Positions 38,823-47,120 of a stretch of 55,792 bases of DNA are shown piece by piece. A program made the position numbers and the translations under genes. The DNA comes from Verrucomicrobiota bacterium (GTDB lineage: Bacteria > Verrucomicrobiota > Verrucomicrobiia > Limisphaerales > UBA1096). Under the pieces are notes generated by a model. The model saw only the letters and a list, made by a program, of their open reading frames with translations, was not told the DNA's origin and made no database searches. The stretch's first letter is position 1; every line of letters begins with the position of its first letter. The DNA lies in contig JACNJE010000082.1 of NCBI GenBank assembly GCA_014382705.1, positions 83,665 through 139,456 on the forward strand, in the 5' to 3' direction.

Positions 38823-40760
38823 ATGAGCAAAAAACAGGTCATTGATGCCAAAATTCAGGTCGCTGCCAGGCACAGGAAAATCCAGCATGGCTGGCACTGT
38901 ATGTGGCGCAGTTTGCTGATGGGTGTCTGTCTTTGGCTTGTGGCGCTGCTCGTTTTTAAAATCGCCCCGATCCCGCAAGCCGCACTGTTTTGGGCTGGCG
39001 TGATCGGCATGGCGCTTCCGGTGGGCGGGCTGCTGTTCGGCTTGGCCAAGCGCTTCAACGCCCGCGACACCGCTCGCTGGCTCGACCTCGAGACGGGATT
39101 GAAGGAGCGCCTCAGCACTGCAGTCGAGTTGGCCCACGGCAATGCGGCTCGCTCCGACTGGTCCGACCTGGTCATTCGTGACGCCGCAACGGCGGCAGGA
39201 CAAATTGAGCCAAGGAAACTTTTGCCGCTCCGTGTCCCGAGAATTTGGCACTGGACCTTGCTGGTGCTGATCGCCTGCGTCGGGCTTGGTTTCGTGCCGG
39301 AGCATCGCAGCCAAGCGCACCTCGACCAACAACGTGACTCGGTGATCATCGAGGATGTCGGCCGGAACCTGAAGGCATTAACCAAGTTGCAGGTGGAGAT
39401 GACCCCGCCGCATTTCAAGTCGACGGAGGATTCGCTTGAGTCCGTACAGGAGCTTGGCCGGGAGTTCACGCGCGGCAAGCTCAAGCGCGACGAGGCCTTG
39501 GCCGAGCTCTCGAGTCTGGCGGAGCAGTTGCGCGATCAATCCCGCAAACTTGGCCAAGCGCGAACGCTTAAAAAAATGCAGCAAGCCTCGAAAACACCGC
39601 CGGGTGCCGGGCGGCAATCCATTGCGGAAATGCAGCGGCAACTGGACGAATTAAAGAAGAGCCTCGGCAATGCGAATGAAGCCAAGCCGGAGCAGTTCGA
39701 CGCGCTCAAGTCAAAGATGGACGCCATCAAAAATGCCGCCGCCGGACTGCCGAACGCCGACTCGCCGGAGGGACAGCAGGCGCTCCGGGAGTTGGCACAA
39801 TCGATGGCCGACTTGGCCAGAATGGCCGAGCAATTGGGGCTAGAACTGCCGAAAATCAACGAAGCAATGAAAACGTTGGAGGGGAGTAATATTGACCAAT
39901 TCCTAAAGAATTTGGACATTTCAAGGGATAATTTGCAGGAAATGGCCGACTTGGCCAAGGCAATGCAAAACCTGCAGATGGAAATGGCTGAGGTCGGTAA
40001 AACGCTTGGCGAACAACTCGAAAAAGGGCAGTTGCCTGCCGCGCTGGAGTCGCTGCAGGAAATGATGTCGAAGATGGATTCCGCTCAATTGACCCCCGAC
40101 CAACTCGAACAATTGATTCAGGAACTACAGGATGCGCTCAAGCCGGCTGAACAGTTTGGTGACTGCTCAAGCTGTCTCTCCCGTGCGAAGGATGAAGCCA
40201 AGGCGGGCGACATGGCGGGGGCTTCAAGGTCGCTGGCCGATGCGACCGAGGAGTTGAAGAAGATGTTGCAGCAAATGGAAGACATGAAAAACATGATGGC
40301 CGCCCTGCAAAATCTGGAGCGAGCGCAGTTGGCGGTGGGGAACTGCCAATCATTCGGCTCCTGTCAAAGCCCATCTGCCGGCCCTGCCAACAGGCCTGGG
40401 GGAGGCGTCGGCACCTGGGGGAACGACAGCTTTCAGCTCACCCCCGACGACCTTGCCCAGCGCTGGGATAACTCCGGGTTCACCCGACCGGATATGGAGG
40501 CGCGAGGCAACACAGACCGCGGGAAAGGAAACGTGCCGGAGGGCTTGGCACCCACCCGCGTCCAGGGGAAAATCAACCCTGTAGGTTCCATGCCAAGCAT
40601 CACACTGCGCGGTGTAAACATCACCGGCAACAGCAAGGTGCAGTTTCAGGAAGCCGTAACGGCCGCCCAGTCAGAGGCTCGTAACGCGTTGAATCAGGAC
40701 AAGGTGCCTCGAGCCTATCGCGACTCGGTGCGGGGTTACTTTGACGACCTGAAACAATAG
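38823..40760 (+). CDS. Membrane-anchored coiled-coil protein linked to a MoxR ATPase
   Basis: A 645-residue protein with two or three membrane helices near the N-terminus (SLLMGVCLWLVALLVFKI, LFWAGVIGMALPVGGLLFGL, WTLLVLIACVGLGF) and then about 350 residues of long coiled coil rich in Gln, Glu, Lys and Met (for example EMADLAKAMQNLQMEMAEVG), a short Cys-containing patch (FGDCSSCLSRAKD) and a conserved-looking end PRAYRDSVRGYFDDLKQ. Proteins with this layout and ending commonly lie beside moxR genes in PVC genomes. It probably spans the inner membrane as substrate or scaffold of the ATPase encoded 45 bases downstream. Exact function unknown. Four TTGGCCAA copies lie in or just after it. Confidence 0.8.
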   Translation: MSKKQVIDAKIQVAARHRKIQHGWHCMWRSLLMGVCLWLVALLVFKIAPIPQAALFWAGVIGMALPVGGLLFGLAKRFNARDTARWLDLETGLKERLSTAVELAHGNAARSDWSDLVIRDAATAAGQIEPRKLLPLRVPRIWHWTLLVLIACVGLGFVPEHRSQAHLDQQRDSVIIEDVGRNLKALTKLQVEMTPPHFKSTEDSLESVQELGREFTRGKLKRDEALAELSSLAEQLRDQSRKLGQARTLKKMQQASKTPPGAGRQSIAEMQRQLDELKKSLGNANEAKPEQFDALKSKMDAIKNAAAGLPNADSPEGQQALRELAQSMADLARMAEQLGLELPKINEAMKTLEGSNIDQFLKNLDISRDNLQEMADLAKAMQNLQMEMAEVGKTLGEQLEKGQLPAALESLQEMMSKMDSAQLTPDQLEQLIQELQDALKPAEQFGDCSSCLSRAKDEAKAGDMAGASRSLADATEELKKMLQQMEDMKNMMAALQNLERAQLAVGNCQSFGSCQSPSAGPANRPGGGVGTWGNDSFQLTPDDLAQRWDNSGFTRPDMEARGNTDRGKGNVPEGLAPTRVQGKINPVGSMPSITLRGVNITGNSKVQFQEAVTAAQSEARNALNQDKVPRAYRDSVRGYFDDLKQ

Positions 40761-40765
40761 CAGTT

Positions 40766-40781
40766 GGCCAAGCGCTTGGCC
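40766..40781. repeat. Tandem palindrome GGCCAAGCGCTTGGCC upstream of moxR
   Basis: Starts five bases after the stop of the coiled-coil gene and ends 24 bases before the MoxR ATG. Confidence 0.9.
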
Positions 40782-40805
40782 GTTCGGTTGGAACAGGGAA
40801 ATCAG

Positions 40806-41813
40806 ATGAACCCAGAGGAAAAGATCCTTAAATTCAGGGAAACGCACGGGGCTCTCCGTGATGAGATTGGCAAGGTGATTGTCGGCCAAGAAGCGATCGT
40901 TGACGGCACCCTCAACGCGCTTTTTGCCAACGGCCACGTGTTGCTCGAAGGTGTGCCCGGCTTGGGTAAGACATTGCTGGTCCGTACTTTAAGCCAAGTG
41001 CTGGATTTGTCTTTCAACCGCATCCAGTTCACACCCGACCTCATGCCGGCGGATATTCTGGGCACCAACATGGTGCATGAAACCGATGACGGAAAACGGG
41101 CATTTGAGTTTTTGCACGGTCCCATTTTTTCGCATCTGGTCTTGGCGGATGAAATCAACCGAGCCACCCCAAAAACCCAGTCGGCCTTGCTGGAGGCCAT
41201 GCAGGAACGCACCGTCTCGGTCGGTGGCGAGATCCGTAAATTGGAGTTGCCCTTTTTCGTTTTGGCGACTCAAAACCCAATTGACCAGGAAGGCACTTAC
41301 CCGTTGCCGGAGGCACAGCTCGATCGGTTTTTTTACAAACTACTTGTGGAATATCCGGGTGCCGATGAGCTTTCCGAGGTGGTGACGCGCACGACTGAAG
41401 GACACCGTGCTGAGGTCAAACAGGTCGTTGATGGCTCCTCACTCATAGAAATGCAGCAGTTGGTTCAACAGGTTCCTGTCGCCTCCCATGTAAAGGATTA
41501 CGCCGTGCGGCTTGTCTTGGCGACCCATCCCGGCACGGAGGCGGCTTTGGACATCGCAAACCAATTCCTCCGGTTTGGCAGCAGCCCCCGGGGCGCACAG
41601 TCCCTGCTGCTTGGCGCCAAGGTTAGGGCTCTGACTGAGGGTCGCTTCAACGTAAGTTTCGATGATATCGCCACTCTTGCCCCCGCTGCCTTGCGCCATC
41701 GATTGATCTTGAATTTCGAGGCGGAGGCGGAAGGCGTCTCTTCGGATTTCGTGTTAGACAAGATTTTGGCCGACGTACCAAGAGACATCGTTGCAGTAAG
41801 TTCTACTGCTTAA
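40806..41813 (+). CDS. MoxR-family AAA+ ATPase
   Basis: A 335-residue chaperone-like ATPase. Walker A is EGVPGLGKTLLV, Walker B is LVLADEINRATPKTQ, sensor 1 is FFVLATQNPIDQEGTYPLPEAQLDRF (blocks ATQNP and LPEAQLDRF) and the lid domain includes FGSSPRGAQSLLLGAK. MoxR proteins assemble or activate partner proteins, often VWA-domain proteins and membrane complexes. I chose the ATG at 40806 (MNPEEKILKF); the in-frame TTG upstream is part of a tandem TTGGCCAA repeat. It forms a pair with the coiled-coil gene. A short hairpin with T run follows. Confidence 0.93.
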   Translation: MNPEEKILKFRETHGALRDEIGKVIVGQEAIVDGTLNALFANGHVLLEGVPGLGKTLLVRTLSQVLDLSFNRIQFTPDLMPADILGTNMVHETDDGKRAFEFLHGPIFSHLVLADEINRATPKTQSALLEAMQERTVSVGGEIRKLELPFFVLATQNPIDQEGTYPLPEAQLDRFFYKLLVEYPGADELSEVVTRTTEGHRAEVKQVVDGSSLIEMQQLVQQVPVASHVKDYAVRLVLATHPGTEAALDIANQFLRFGSSPRGAQSLLLGAKVRALTEGRFNVSFDDIATLAPAALRHRLILNFEAEAEGVSSDFVLDKILADVPRDIVAVSSTA

Positions 41814-41845
41814 TTCCTGCATCTTCCACAGCTTGGCCAACCAAA

Positions 41846-41866
41846 CGAACTGAGGTTCGCTTTTTT
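41846..41866 (+). terminator. Intrinsic terminator after the MoxR gene
   Basis: CGAAC-TGAG-GTTCG forms a 5-bp stem and four-base loop, followed by C and six T. It lies 32 bases after the stop. The stem is short, so strength is uncertain. Confidence 0.5.
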
Positions 41867-42005
41867 ATGAACAACTTAGTGCATTTCTCTGTTGTTTGAT
41901 CGTTACGGTTTTATTCACGTACAATTCACTTCTTTTACGGGTGTATTTCCTGTGTTGTTCGCATTGCTGTTGCGACCGTCTCTCTTTTTCGGTAGGGAAC
42001 CCCCA

Positions 42006-43154
42006 GTGAAATCGATCTATCTCGATTACAACGCAACGACCCCTCTTGATCCTGTTGTCAGAGAGTCTATGTTGCCTTTATTGGATGAAAACTTCGGCAA
42101 TCCTTCGAGTATTCACCATGTTGGAAGAAAAGCTCGGTTCTTTTTGGATGCCTCTCGTGAACGGATTGCCGCTGTTTGGAAATGCAAAGCTAGCGAGGTT
42201 GTATTCACCAGCGGCGCGACTGAAAGTATCAATTTGGCCATCTGTGGAACCGCCCGGCTTTTAAAAGAAAAAGGGCGACACTTAATTACTTCTGCCGTTG
42301 AACACCATGCGGTTTTACGCGCCTTTGAATATCTTGTTAATAAAGAGGGGTTCGAGTTGACCGTGCTCCCGGTTGATGCTGAAGGTAGGGTTGACCCACA
42401 AGATTTAGAGAACGCCATTCTTAATGATACTATCCTTGTATCAATAATGGCAGCCAACAATGAAACGGGTGTTATCCAGCCTGTTGCTGAGTTGGGTGCT
42501 GTTTGTCGTCGTTCTGGTGTTTGTTTTCATACGGATGCTGTTCAGTGGTTTGGAAAAGAACCCTTTGAAAACATTCACCAATTCAATGCCAACCTGGTTT
42601 CCATTTGTGGGCATAAGTTTTATGGACCCAAAGGAAGCGGTGCTTTGTTTATCAAATCACCACTTTTGCCGGATCCTCTTTTTTTTGGTGGAAGTCATGA
42701 AAACAACCGGCGGGCTGGCACCGAAAACTTGGCTTCTATTGCTGGTTTTGTAGTTGCTGTTGAGTCTTTTCTTACTACTCCTGTTTTTGACAAGTCCTCT
42801 TTGTCTCCTTTTTCAATTCCTCTCTCCTCTCTTGATTCTTTGGAAGGTGTTACCCTTATTGGGTCCAATTCTGAAAGGTTGATAAACACCTTTTGTTTTT
42901 CTTTCTCTGGTTTGGATAGTTTGTCCCTTCTCGCTTCCTTTGACCTTAACGGGATTTGTGTTTCTGCCGGTTCTGCTTGTTCATCCGGTGCCTTAAACCC
43001 TTCGCACGTCCTCTCTGCTATGGGCTTTTCAAACTCTGATGCTAACTCGATTGTTCGTGTTTCTTTGGGTAGAGAAACCACAAAACTGGAAATTTCTCAT
43101 TTTCTGTCTCTTTTCCCTATTGTTGTTGATCAAGTTCGGGGTTCCTCTATTTAG
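42006..43154 (+). CDS. Cysteine desulfurase, NifS/IscS family
   Basis: PLP enzyme that takes sulfur from cysteine for Fe-S clusters and thio-modified tRNA. The 382-residue protein has IYLDYNATTPLDP at the start, the cofactor region TSGATESINLAI, SAVEHHAVL, MAANNETGVIQP, the Schiff-base Lys in ICGHKFYGPKGSGALFI, GGSHENNRRAGTEN and the sulfur-carrying Cys in SAGSACSSGALNPSHVL. I chose GTG 42006 (VKSIYLDYN); the open frame continues upstream but the extra residues are not family-like. Composition is unlike the neighbours: the coding strand is extremely rich in T and C (one 60-base line at 42781 has 31 T and 18 C). No TTGGCCAA copy. Confidence 0.92.
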   Translation: MKSIYLDYNATTPLDPVVRESMLPLLDENFGNPSSIHHVGRKARFFLDASRERIAAVWKCKASEVVFTSGATESINLAICGTARLLKEKGRHLITSAVEHHAVLRAFEYLVNKEGFELTVLPVDAEGRVDPQDLENAILNDTILVSIMAANNETGVIQPVAELGAVCRRSGVCFHTDAVQWFGKEPFENIHQFNANLVSICGHKFYGPKGSGALFIKSPLLPDPLFFGGSHENNRRAGTENLASIAGFVVAVESFLTTPVFDKSSLSPFSIPLSSLDSLEGVTLIGSNSERLINTFCFSFSGLDSLSLLASFDLNGICVSAGSACSSGALNPSHVLSAMGFSNSDANSIVRVSLGRETTKLEISHFLSLFPIVVDQVRGSSI

Positions 43155-43357
43155 TTAAAAAACATCGGATTTGTCGTTCCCTTAATGTTAAAAACCCCAA
43201 TAAACACAATTTCCCTATTTCTTACTCCCATACTAAGATCCCAACTTGTCATTCTTTCTAATCTGTTTTTATCCTTTTTCTTCGGGTTGTCCACTTGTTA
43301 ACACACCTTAATAATAAGATTCCTTTTTAGTTTGATTGTTTTTATTATTCGTCCGCG
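43155..43357. other. AT-rich gap, candidate replication origin
   Basis: This 203-base gap between the pyrimidine-rich cysteine desulfurase gene and the purine-rich dnaN is AT-rich and lacks coding frames. It contains a DnaA-box-like TTGTCCACT (two mismatches to TTATCCACA) near 43288 and AT runs such as TTAATAATAAG. Position beside dnaN, reversal of purine/pyrimidine bias across it and parS sites 11-12 kb away support an origin. The lack of several good DnaA boxes speaks against it, and it may simply be the dnaN promoter region. Confidence 0.4.
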
Positions 43358-44467
43358 ATGAAACTGACTATTGGTCAAGAAGAATTCATTACTGGGCTTC
43401 AAGCCGTTCAGAATGTTGTCTCATCAAGATCCACCTTGCCTATTCTTGCCAATGTTCTTTTAAGAACGGAGGGACAAAACTTAGTTTTGACAGCTACAGA
43501 TCTAGACGTCACAATTACAAAAAAAGTTAAGGCATCCGTTGAAGTCGATGGAAAAATAACACTTCCAGTTAAGAAATTGCATGATATTGCTCGGGAGACA
43601 GGAGGGAATCAACTAACAATGGAGTTGAATGGAGATTCTTGCAGAATAGAATCAGGAGCCTTTTCAACTCGTTTGAATGGCCTTCCGGCAGAGGAATTTC
43701 CGCCTTTGCAAGAAATAGAATCGGAAATAAACTTAAAATTGGAGCAGAAGAAAATTAAATCTATGTTAAAAAGAACCGTATATGCAGCTTCAAACGACGA
43801 AAACAGATATGTACTGAACGGACTTTATTTTAGCGTTAAAGAAAGAAAGCTGACAATGGTGGCTACGGATGGAAGAAGATTAGCCCTGTCGGAGGAAGAG
43901 GTAGAACAAGAAACCGAGGAATCAACAGAAATAATAGTACCAACAAAAGCGGTTCAAGAGGTAAACAGGCTATTGGGCGAAGAAGGAGCAGTGGAAATTA
44001 AGATTACAGAAAATCAAGCATCCTTCAGTGCAGAAGACAAAGAGGGGCAAACGACGGTTCAAATAGTAACGAAGCTGGTGGAGGGTACATATCCTAACTA
44101 CAAACAGGTTATCCCAGCAGAGTCAAAGCACAGGATTTCGATGGACAAGGAAGAGTTGTTGCACGCAATAAAGAGAGCCAGCATTATGACAAGTGAGAAA
44201 GCCAATTCAGTAAAATTGAGGTTTTCAGAGAACAATCTCCTTTTAACGTCAAACACCCCTGAGGTTGGGGAGAGCAAGGAAACGATGGCAATCAATTATT
44301 CAGGTGAGGAAACTTCAATTGCATTCAATCCACAATTCTTCATCGATCCTTTAACATCTCTTGAGGAGGAAGAAATATACTTTGAATTTACAGATCAGCT
44401 CAGTCCCGGGGTAATTAAAGTAAAACAGCCGTTTCTCTACGTGATAATGCCCATGAGAACAACCTGA
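43358..44467 (+). CDS. dnaN: DNA polymerase III beta subunit (sliding clamp)
   Basis: Ring-shaped clamp that tethers DNA polymerase III to DNA. The 369-residue protein has three clamp domains: MKLTIGQEEFITGLQAVQNV with ARETGGNQ, then KSMLKRTVYAASNDENRYVLNGLYF (motif NRYVLNG), VATDGRRLALSE, and the final segment LTSLEEEEIYFEF followed by the C-terminal YVIMPMRT. Codons are A-rich, in contrast to the T-rich gene before it on the same strand (a 60-base line at 43921 has 26 A and 14 G). dnaN usually lies beside dnaA at the origin; here dnaA is not adjacent. No TTGGCCAA copy. Confidence 0.96.
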   Translation: MKLTIGQEEFITGLQAVQNVVSSRSTLPILANVLLRTEGQNLVLTATDLDVTITKKVKASVEVDGKITLPVKKLHDIARETGGNQLTMELNGDSCRIESGAFSTRLNGLPAEEFPPLQEIESEINLKLEQKKIKSMLKRTVYAASNDENRYVLNGLYFSVKERKLTMVATDGRRLALSEEEVEQETEESTEIIVPTKAVQEVNRLLGEEGAVEIKITENQASFSAEDKEGQTTVQIVTKLVEGTYPNYKQVIPAESKHRISMDKEELLHAIKRASIMTSEKANSVKLRFSENNLLLTSNTPEVGESKETMAINYSGEETSIAFNPQFFIDPLTSLEEEEIYFEFTDQLSPGVIKVKQPFLYVIMPMRTT

Positions 44468-44477
44468 AGAAAAAAGG

Positions 44478-45383
44478 TTATTTCCAACGGTTGTGAACCC
44501 AGAACCAATTGGCAGGGTCTTCCAAGATAAAAGCCTCAAACTGGCTGTTAATATCCGATAGAATATCAACGATTGGCCGAGGTTGATCGCCAGAAAGAGT
44601 TGAAATCTGGGGACCAACCTCAATTTCCCATCGACCCAACCCAAGCCGACGACAGAAGCATCCGTGCAGGCTGAGATTGTACCTCAGAGCGAAAAGAGCG
44701 GAGGAAGTGGAGACAGAGCAGGGAATCCCAAAGAAAGGCAGTCGCAGGCCGCTTTTGCCCGCGCTTTGATCGACCAACAAGCCGGTAATGGTGCCAGGCC
44801 TTTTCATAAAAGACCTGAGCTCCCTGCCGCCACGGCGACGGTCAAAAAAAGAAACGCCAGATTTTCTCCTTAAAGACAGAATTAATCGCTCCAACCAAGG
44901 TTGCCGAAAACCACGATAGGTCGTCGCCAGATCATACTCAGGGACAAACGCGCCTGTCTTGGCGTATAATTCAAAATTACCAAAATGGCCCAAAGCGAAA
45001 AGGAAGCTGGGCAGAGCGCCATCCTCCCGCTTGGCCAAGCTCAAGTTCTCACCACCCTTGGCAGACAAGATAGATCCGAGATCAGATGTGGGTATGGAAG
45101 CAGTCTTAAGTGCGGATAAATAGACTTCCCCAATGCGGCAAAAGTTTTCCCGGGCGATTGAATTAATTTCCTTTTGTGAATGTGAATTACACAGGCAGGC
45201 CAACAGGTTGTTCACAGCGACGCGGCGGTGTCGCACATCGATATAATAAAAAAAGAAACCACAAATGCGGCCGATCAACGCCACCAATTTCAAGGGCATC
45301 AGTTGAACCAGAAACACAAACGATCGGGCCAGCCAGAAAAAAACGGAATTCACAGAATCACTGGAAGCAGATTTGGCGGACAC
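44478..45383 (-). CDS. Lipid A acyltransferase, LpxL/HtrB family
   Basis: Adds a secondary acyl chain to lipid A precursors at the inner membrane. The 301-residue protein has an N-terminal membrane helix (SVFFWLARSFVFLVQLMPLKLVALIG), the catalytic HxxxxE-type motif in LGHFGNFELYAK, GLLVDQSAGKSG and the family ending DPANWFWVHNRWK. The start is a GTG at 45383 that overlaps the end of lpxK by 26 bases, so translation is coupled and the two lipid A genes form an operon. It converges on dnaN. One TTGGCCAA copy is present, the first after a 3.2 kb gap. Confidence 0.88.
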   Translation of the reverse strand: MSAKSASSDSVNSVFFWLARSFVFLVQLMPLKLVALIGRICGFFFYYIDVRHRRVAVNNLLACLCNSHSQKEINSIARENFCRIGEVYLSALKTASIPTSDLGSILSAKGGENLSLAKREDGALPSFLFALGHFGNFELYAKTGAFVPEYDLATTYRGFRQPWLERLILSLRRKSGVSFFDRRRGGRELRSFMKRPGTITGLLVDQSAGKSGLRLPFFGIPCSVSTSSALFALRYNLSLHGCFCRRLGLGRWEIEVGPQISTLSGDQPRPIVDILSDINSQFEAFILEDPANWFWVHNRWK

Positions 45384-46533
45384 AGTCCTGAAAATTCTTT
45401 GCCCCTTTCAGAATCTTGATTTCCACTCGCATGAAATAGATAGGTAGGTCGCGCCGGTCTATTTTTGGAAATCGTACCGCGTCCTTTTGCGTAGTGACGA
45501 TGAAATCCGCCTGTCTGGTTTTGCCGCGATTGATGACGTTAAGAATTTCCTGCTGGGAGAAGCGGTGATGATCCACAAACCGCTTGGTGTAAACGAGATC
45601 CCCTCCCAATTCGATTAAGCTTTCCTCGAAACTGACCGGCAGAGCAATCCCACTGAGAGCGGCAATCTTCCTCCCCTTCAAGAGCTCAAGATCGGCGCGT
45701 TCGCCTGTGAATACATCCTCAAAATAAAGCGGGCTGTGCACGCACTCAATGACGCTTGCCTTGGGGTTGTACTTTGCAATTTTGCCCCGCAACTCCTCAG
45801 TGTCGCCGTCGCTTTTTGTGATGAAAACATTATGAGCCCGGGAGAGATGTGAGGGCGGCTCGCGCAGGGTGCCCCGGGGCAACAGCTTGCCGTTGTTGCC
45901 AAACGGTTGCTGGCGGTCGATCAACACCACGTCACGGCGGCGCCCCTTCAATTTCCAGTACTGGAAGCCGTCATCGAGCAGCAGTGTGTCACAGCTGTAT
46001 TTGTCGATGGCAAAACGCCCGGCTTTCACCCGATCCTTGTCCACCAGAACCACCACGTCACGGAGGTTGGAGGCGAGCATGTAAGGCTCGTCGCCGGCGG
46101 TCTCCGAGTCGAGCAACAGGGATTTCCCGTCCGACACAACTTTAGGCGGGGTGATATCCTCACGAAGCAGCAGCTTGTTCCAGGCCCGCTCGTGCAGCGG
46201 CGCAGGCTTGGAGCGATAGCCGCGGCTCAAGATGGCCACCTTGCGGCCGGCATCCTGAAGTTCTCGGGCAAACTTTTCCACGACAGGTGTTTTGCCGGTG
46301 CCGCCAGCAGTGAGGTTGCCGATCGCAATCACCTGCACCCCAAGGGTGGAGTCCCGCAGGATGCGCAGATGGTAGAGGAACCGCCTCGTCTTGACGGCGA
46401 CGGTGAACACCTTGGACAGGGAATAAAGGGCGGCGCGGAGGAGGGCGGCGCGTTTTCCCTTGCGCTGCCCGTAGATCACATCCAGGACAAACTGCTCAAG
46501 CGATTCCGTCCAAGCCAGAATATAGTCCCTCAT
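45358..46533 (-). CDS. lpxK: Tetraacyldisaccharide 4'-kinase
   Basis: Phosphorylates the 4' position of the lipid A disaccharide, the sixth Raetz-pathway step, at the inner membrane. The 391-residue protein has the P-loop IAIGNLTAGGTGKTPVVE typical of LpxK (a variant Walker A), ILSRGYRSK, the DDGFQYWKLKGRRDVVLIDRQQPF region (blocks LLDDGFQ and VLIDRQQPFGN) and LLPRGTLREPPSHLSRA, with HHRFSQQEI near the C-terminus. The N-terminus contains a membrane-associated helix. Its end overlaps the acyltransferase gene. The presence of both genes implies a lipid A-containing outer membrane. Confidence 0.95.
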   Translation of the reverse strand: MRDYILAWTESLEQFVLDVIYGQRKGKRAALLRAALYSLSKVFTVAVKTRRFLYHLRILRDSTLGVQVIAIGNLTAGGTGKTPVVEKFARELQDAGRKVAILSRGYRSKPAPLHERAWNKLLLREDITPPKVVSDGKSLLLDSETAGDEPYMLASNLRDVVVLVDKDRVKAGRFAIDKYSCDTLLLDDGFQYWKLKGRRRDVVLIDRQQPFGNNGKLLPRGTLREPPSHLSRAHNVFITKSDGDTEELRGKIAKYNPKASVIECVHSPLYFEDVFTGERADLELLKGRKIAALSGIALPVSFEESLIELGGDLVYTKRFVDHHRFSQQEILNVINRGKTRQADFIVTTQKDAVRFPKIDRRDLPIYFMRVEIKILKGAKNFQDCVRQICFQ

Positions 46534-46576
46534 GCGCGGCGGAGTGTGCCAACGCGATCAGCCCACGGCAACGTTT

Positions 46577-46975
46577 TCACTGTTTTCGGCGGGGAGCGCA
46601 TTCTCCACTGTCACAGGATGGCTGCCGGCTGATTCTGTATCGGTTGGCGCTGACGAACCGGTAGCCCCGCTTGGCCAAGCGCAGCGCGAAGCCAAGCCGC
46701 AATAGCAAGGCAATCGGGAACAACAGCGGCATGCGCAAGCCGAACTCCCGGATTGCCTCTGCGCCGGCAAAGACCGCGCCGCCACGCGTCACCAAGTGCA
46801 TGGACGCCGCCATGGCATCGCGCGAGATGGAGTGGCGCTTCATGCAGTCGCCGGCAGCGGACAGGGGGATGGGCTCGACTGTGTTAAACCAGTCCAGCCA
46901 CCGGAGCAGCCGGACGCCCCGGCGGCAAAAGCCGCAGGCATCATCGAAGATCAGCAATCCGCAGGCAGCGCACAT
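46577..46975 (-). CDS. DUF393 (DCC-family) thiol-disulfide oxidoreductase-like protein
   Basis: A 132-residue protein with the DCC-family signature LLIFDDACGFCRRGVRLLRWLD (Dx2CxxC), a thioredoxin-like fold whose cysteines may be redox active. HLVTRGGAVFAGAEAIREF is the second conserved segment, and a hydrophobic helix follows (PLLFPIALLLRLGF). The substrate is unknown. The ATG at 46975 (MCAACGLL) is preferred because the longer open frame runs back through the tRNA gene. A TTGGCCAA copy is read as LAK. Confidence 0.82.
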   Translation of the reverse strand: MCAACGLLIFDDACGFCRRGVRLLRWLDWFNTVEPIPLSAAGDCMKRHSISRDAMAASMHLVTRGGAVFAGAEAIREFGLRMPLLFPIALLLRLGFALRLAKRGYRFVSANRYRISRQPSCDSGECAPRRKQ

Positions 46976-46983
46976 AATGAAGT

Positions 46984-47059
46984 TGGTGGGCCCAGAGGGA
47001 TTTGAACCCCCGACCAAACGATTATGAGTCGTCTGCTCTAACCACTGAGCTATGGGCCC
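46984..47059 (-). tRNA. tRNA-Met (anticodon CAU)
   Basis: On the minus strand GGGCCCA pairs with TGGGCCC in the acceptor stem, followed by discriminator A and an encoded CCA. The D arm is AGCTCAGTGGTTAGAGC, the anticodon loop reads CTCATAA (anticodon CAT at 47024-47026), and the T arm GGGGGTTCAAATCCC is normal. The first pair G-C shows it is not the initiator type. tRNA-Ile with lysidine-modified CAU is the alternative but the body fits elongator Met. Confidence 0.93.
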
Positions 47060-47083
47060 GGGAAACCCGGTTGCCGAGCGGCA

Positions 47084-47101
47084 GGCATTCTGCGGAATGC
47101 C
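47084..47101. terminator. Hairpin between apbE and the tRNA gene
   Basis: GGCATTC-TGCG-GAATGCC is a perfect 7-bp stem with a four-base loop, 20 bases from the apbE stop. No T run follows, so it may be a processing or weak termination site for apbE transcripts. Confidence 0.3.
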
Positions 47102-47120
47102 ACACACACGGCAAGGCAAA

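Noticed and set aside
43285..43300. A confident DnaA-box cluster
   Set aside because: Only one degenerate box (two mismatches) was found by eye, so the origin call rests on composition and gene context, not on boxes.
42006..44467. Horizontal transfer as the cause of the odd base composition
   Set aside because: The two genes deviate in opposite directions (pyrimidine versus purine) on the same strand, and dnaN is a core gene. A strand-bias switch explains both better, although transfer of the desulfurase alone is not excluded.
46976..47119. N-terminal extension of the DUF393 protein
   Set aside because: It passes through the tRNA-Met gene. The family motif begins right after the ATG at 46975.
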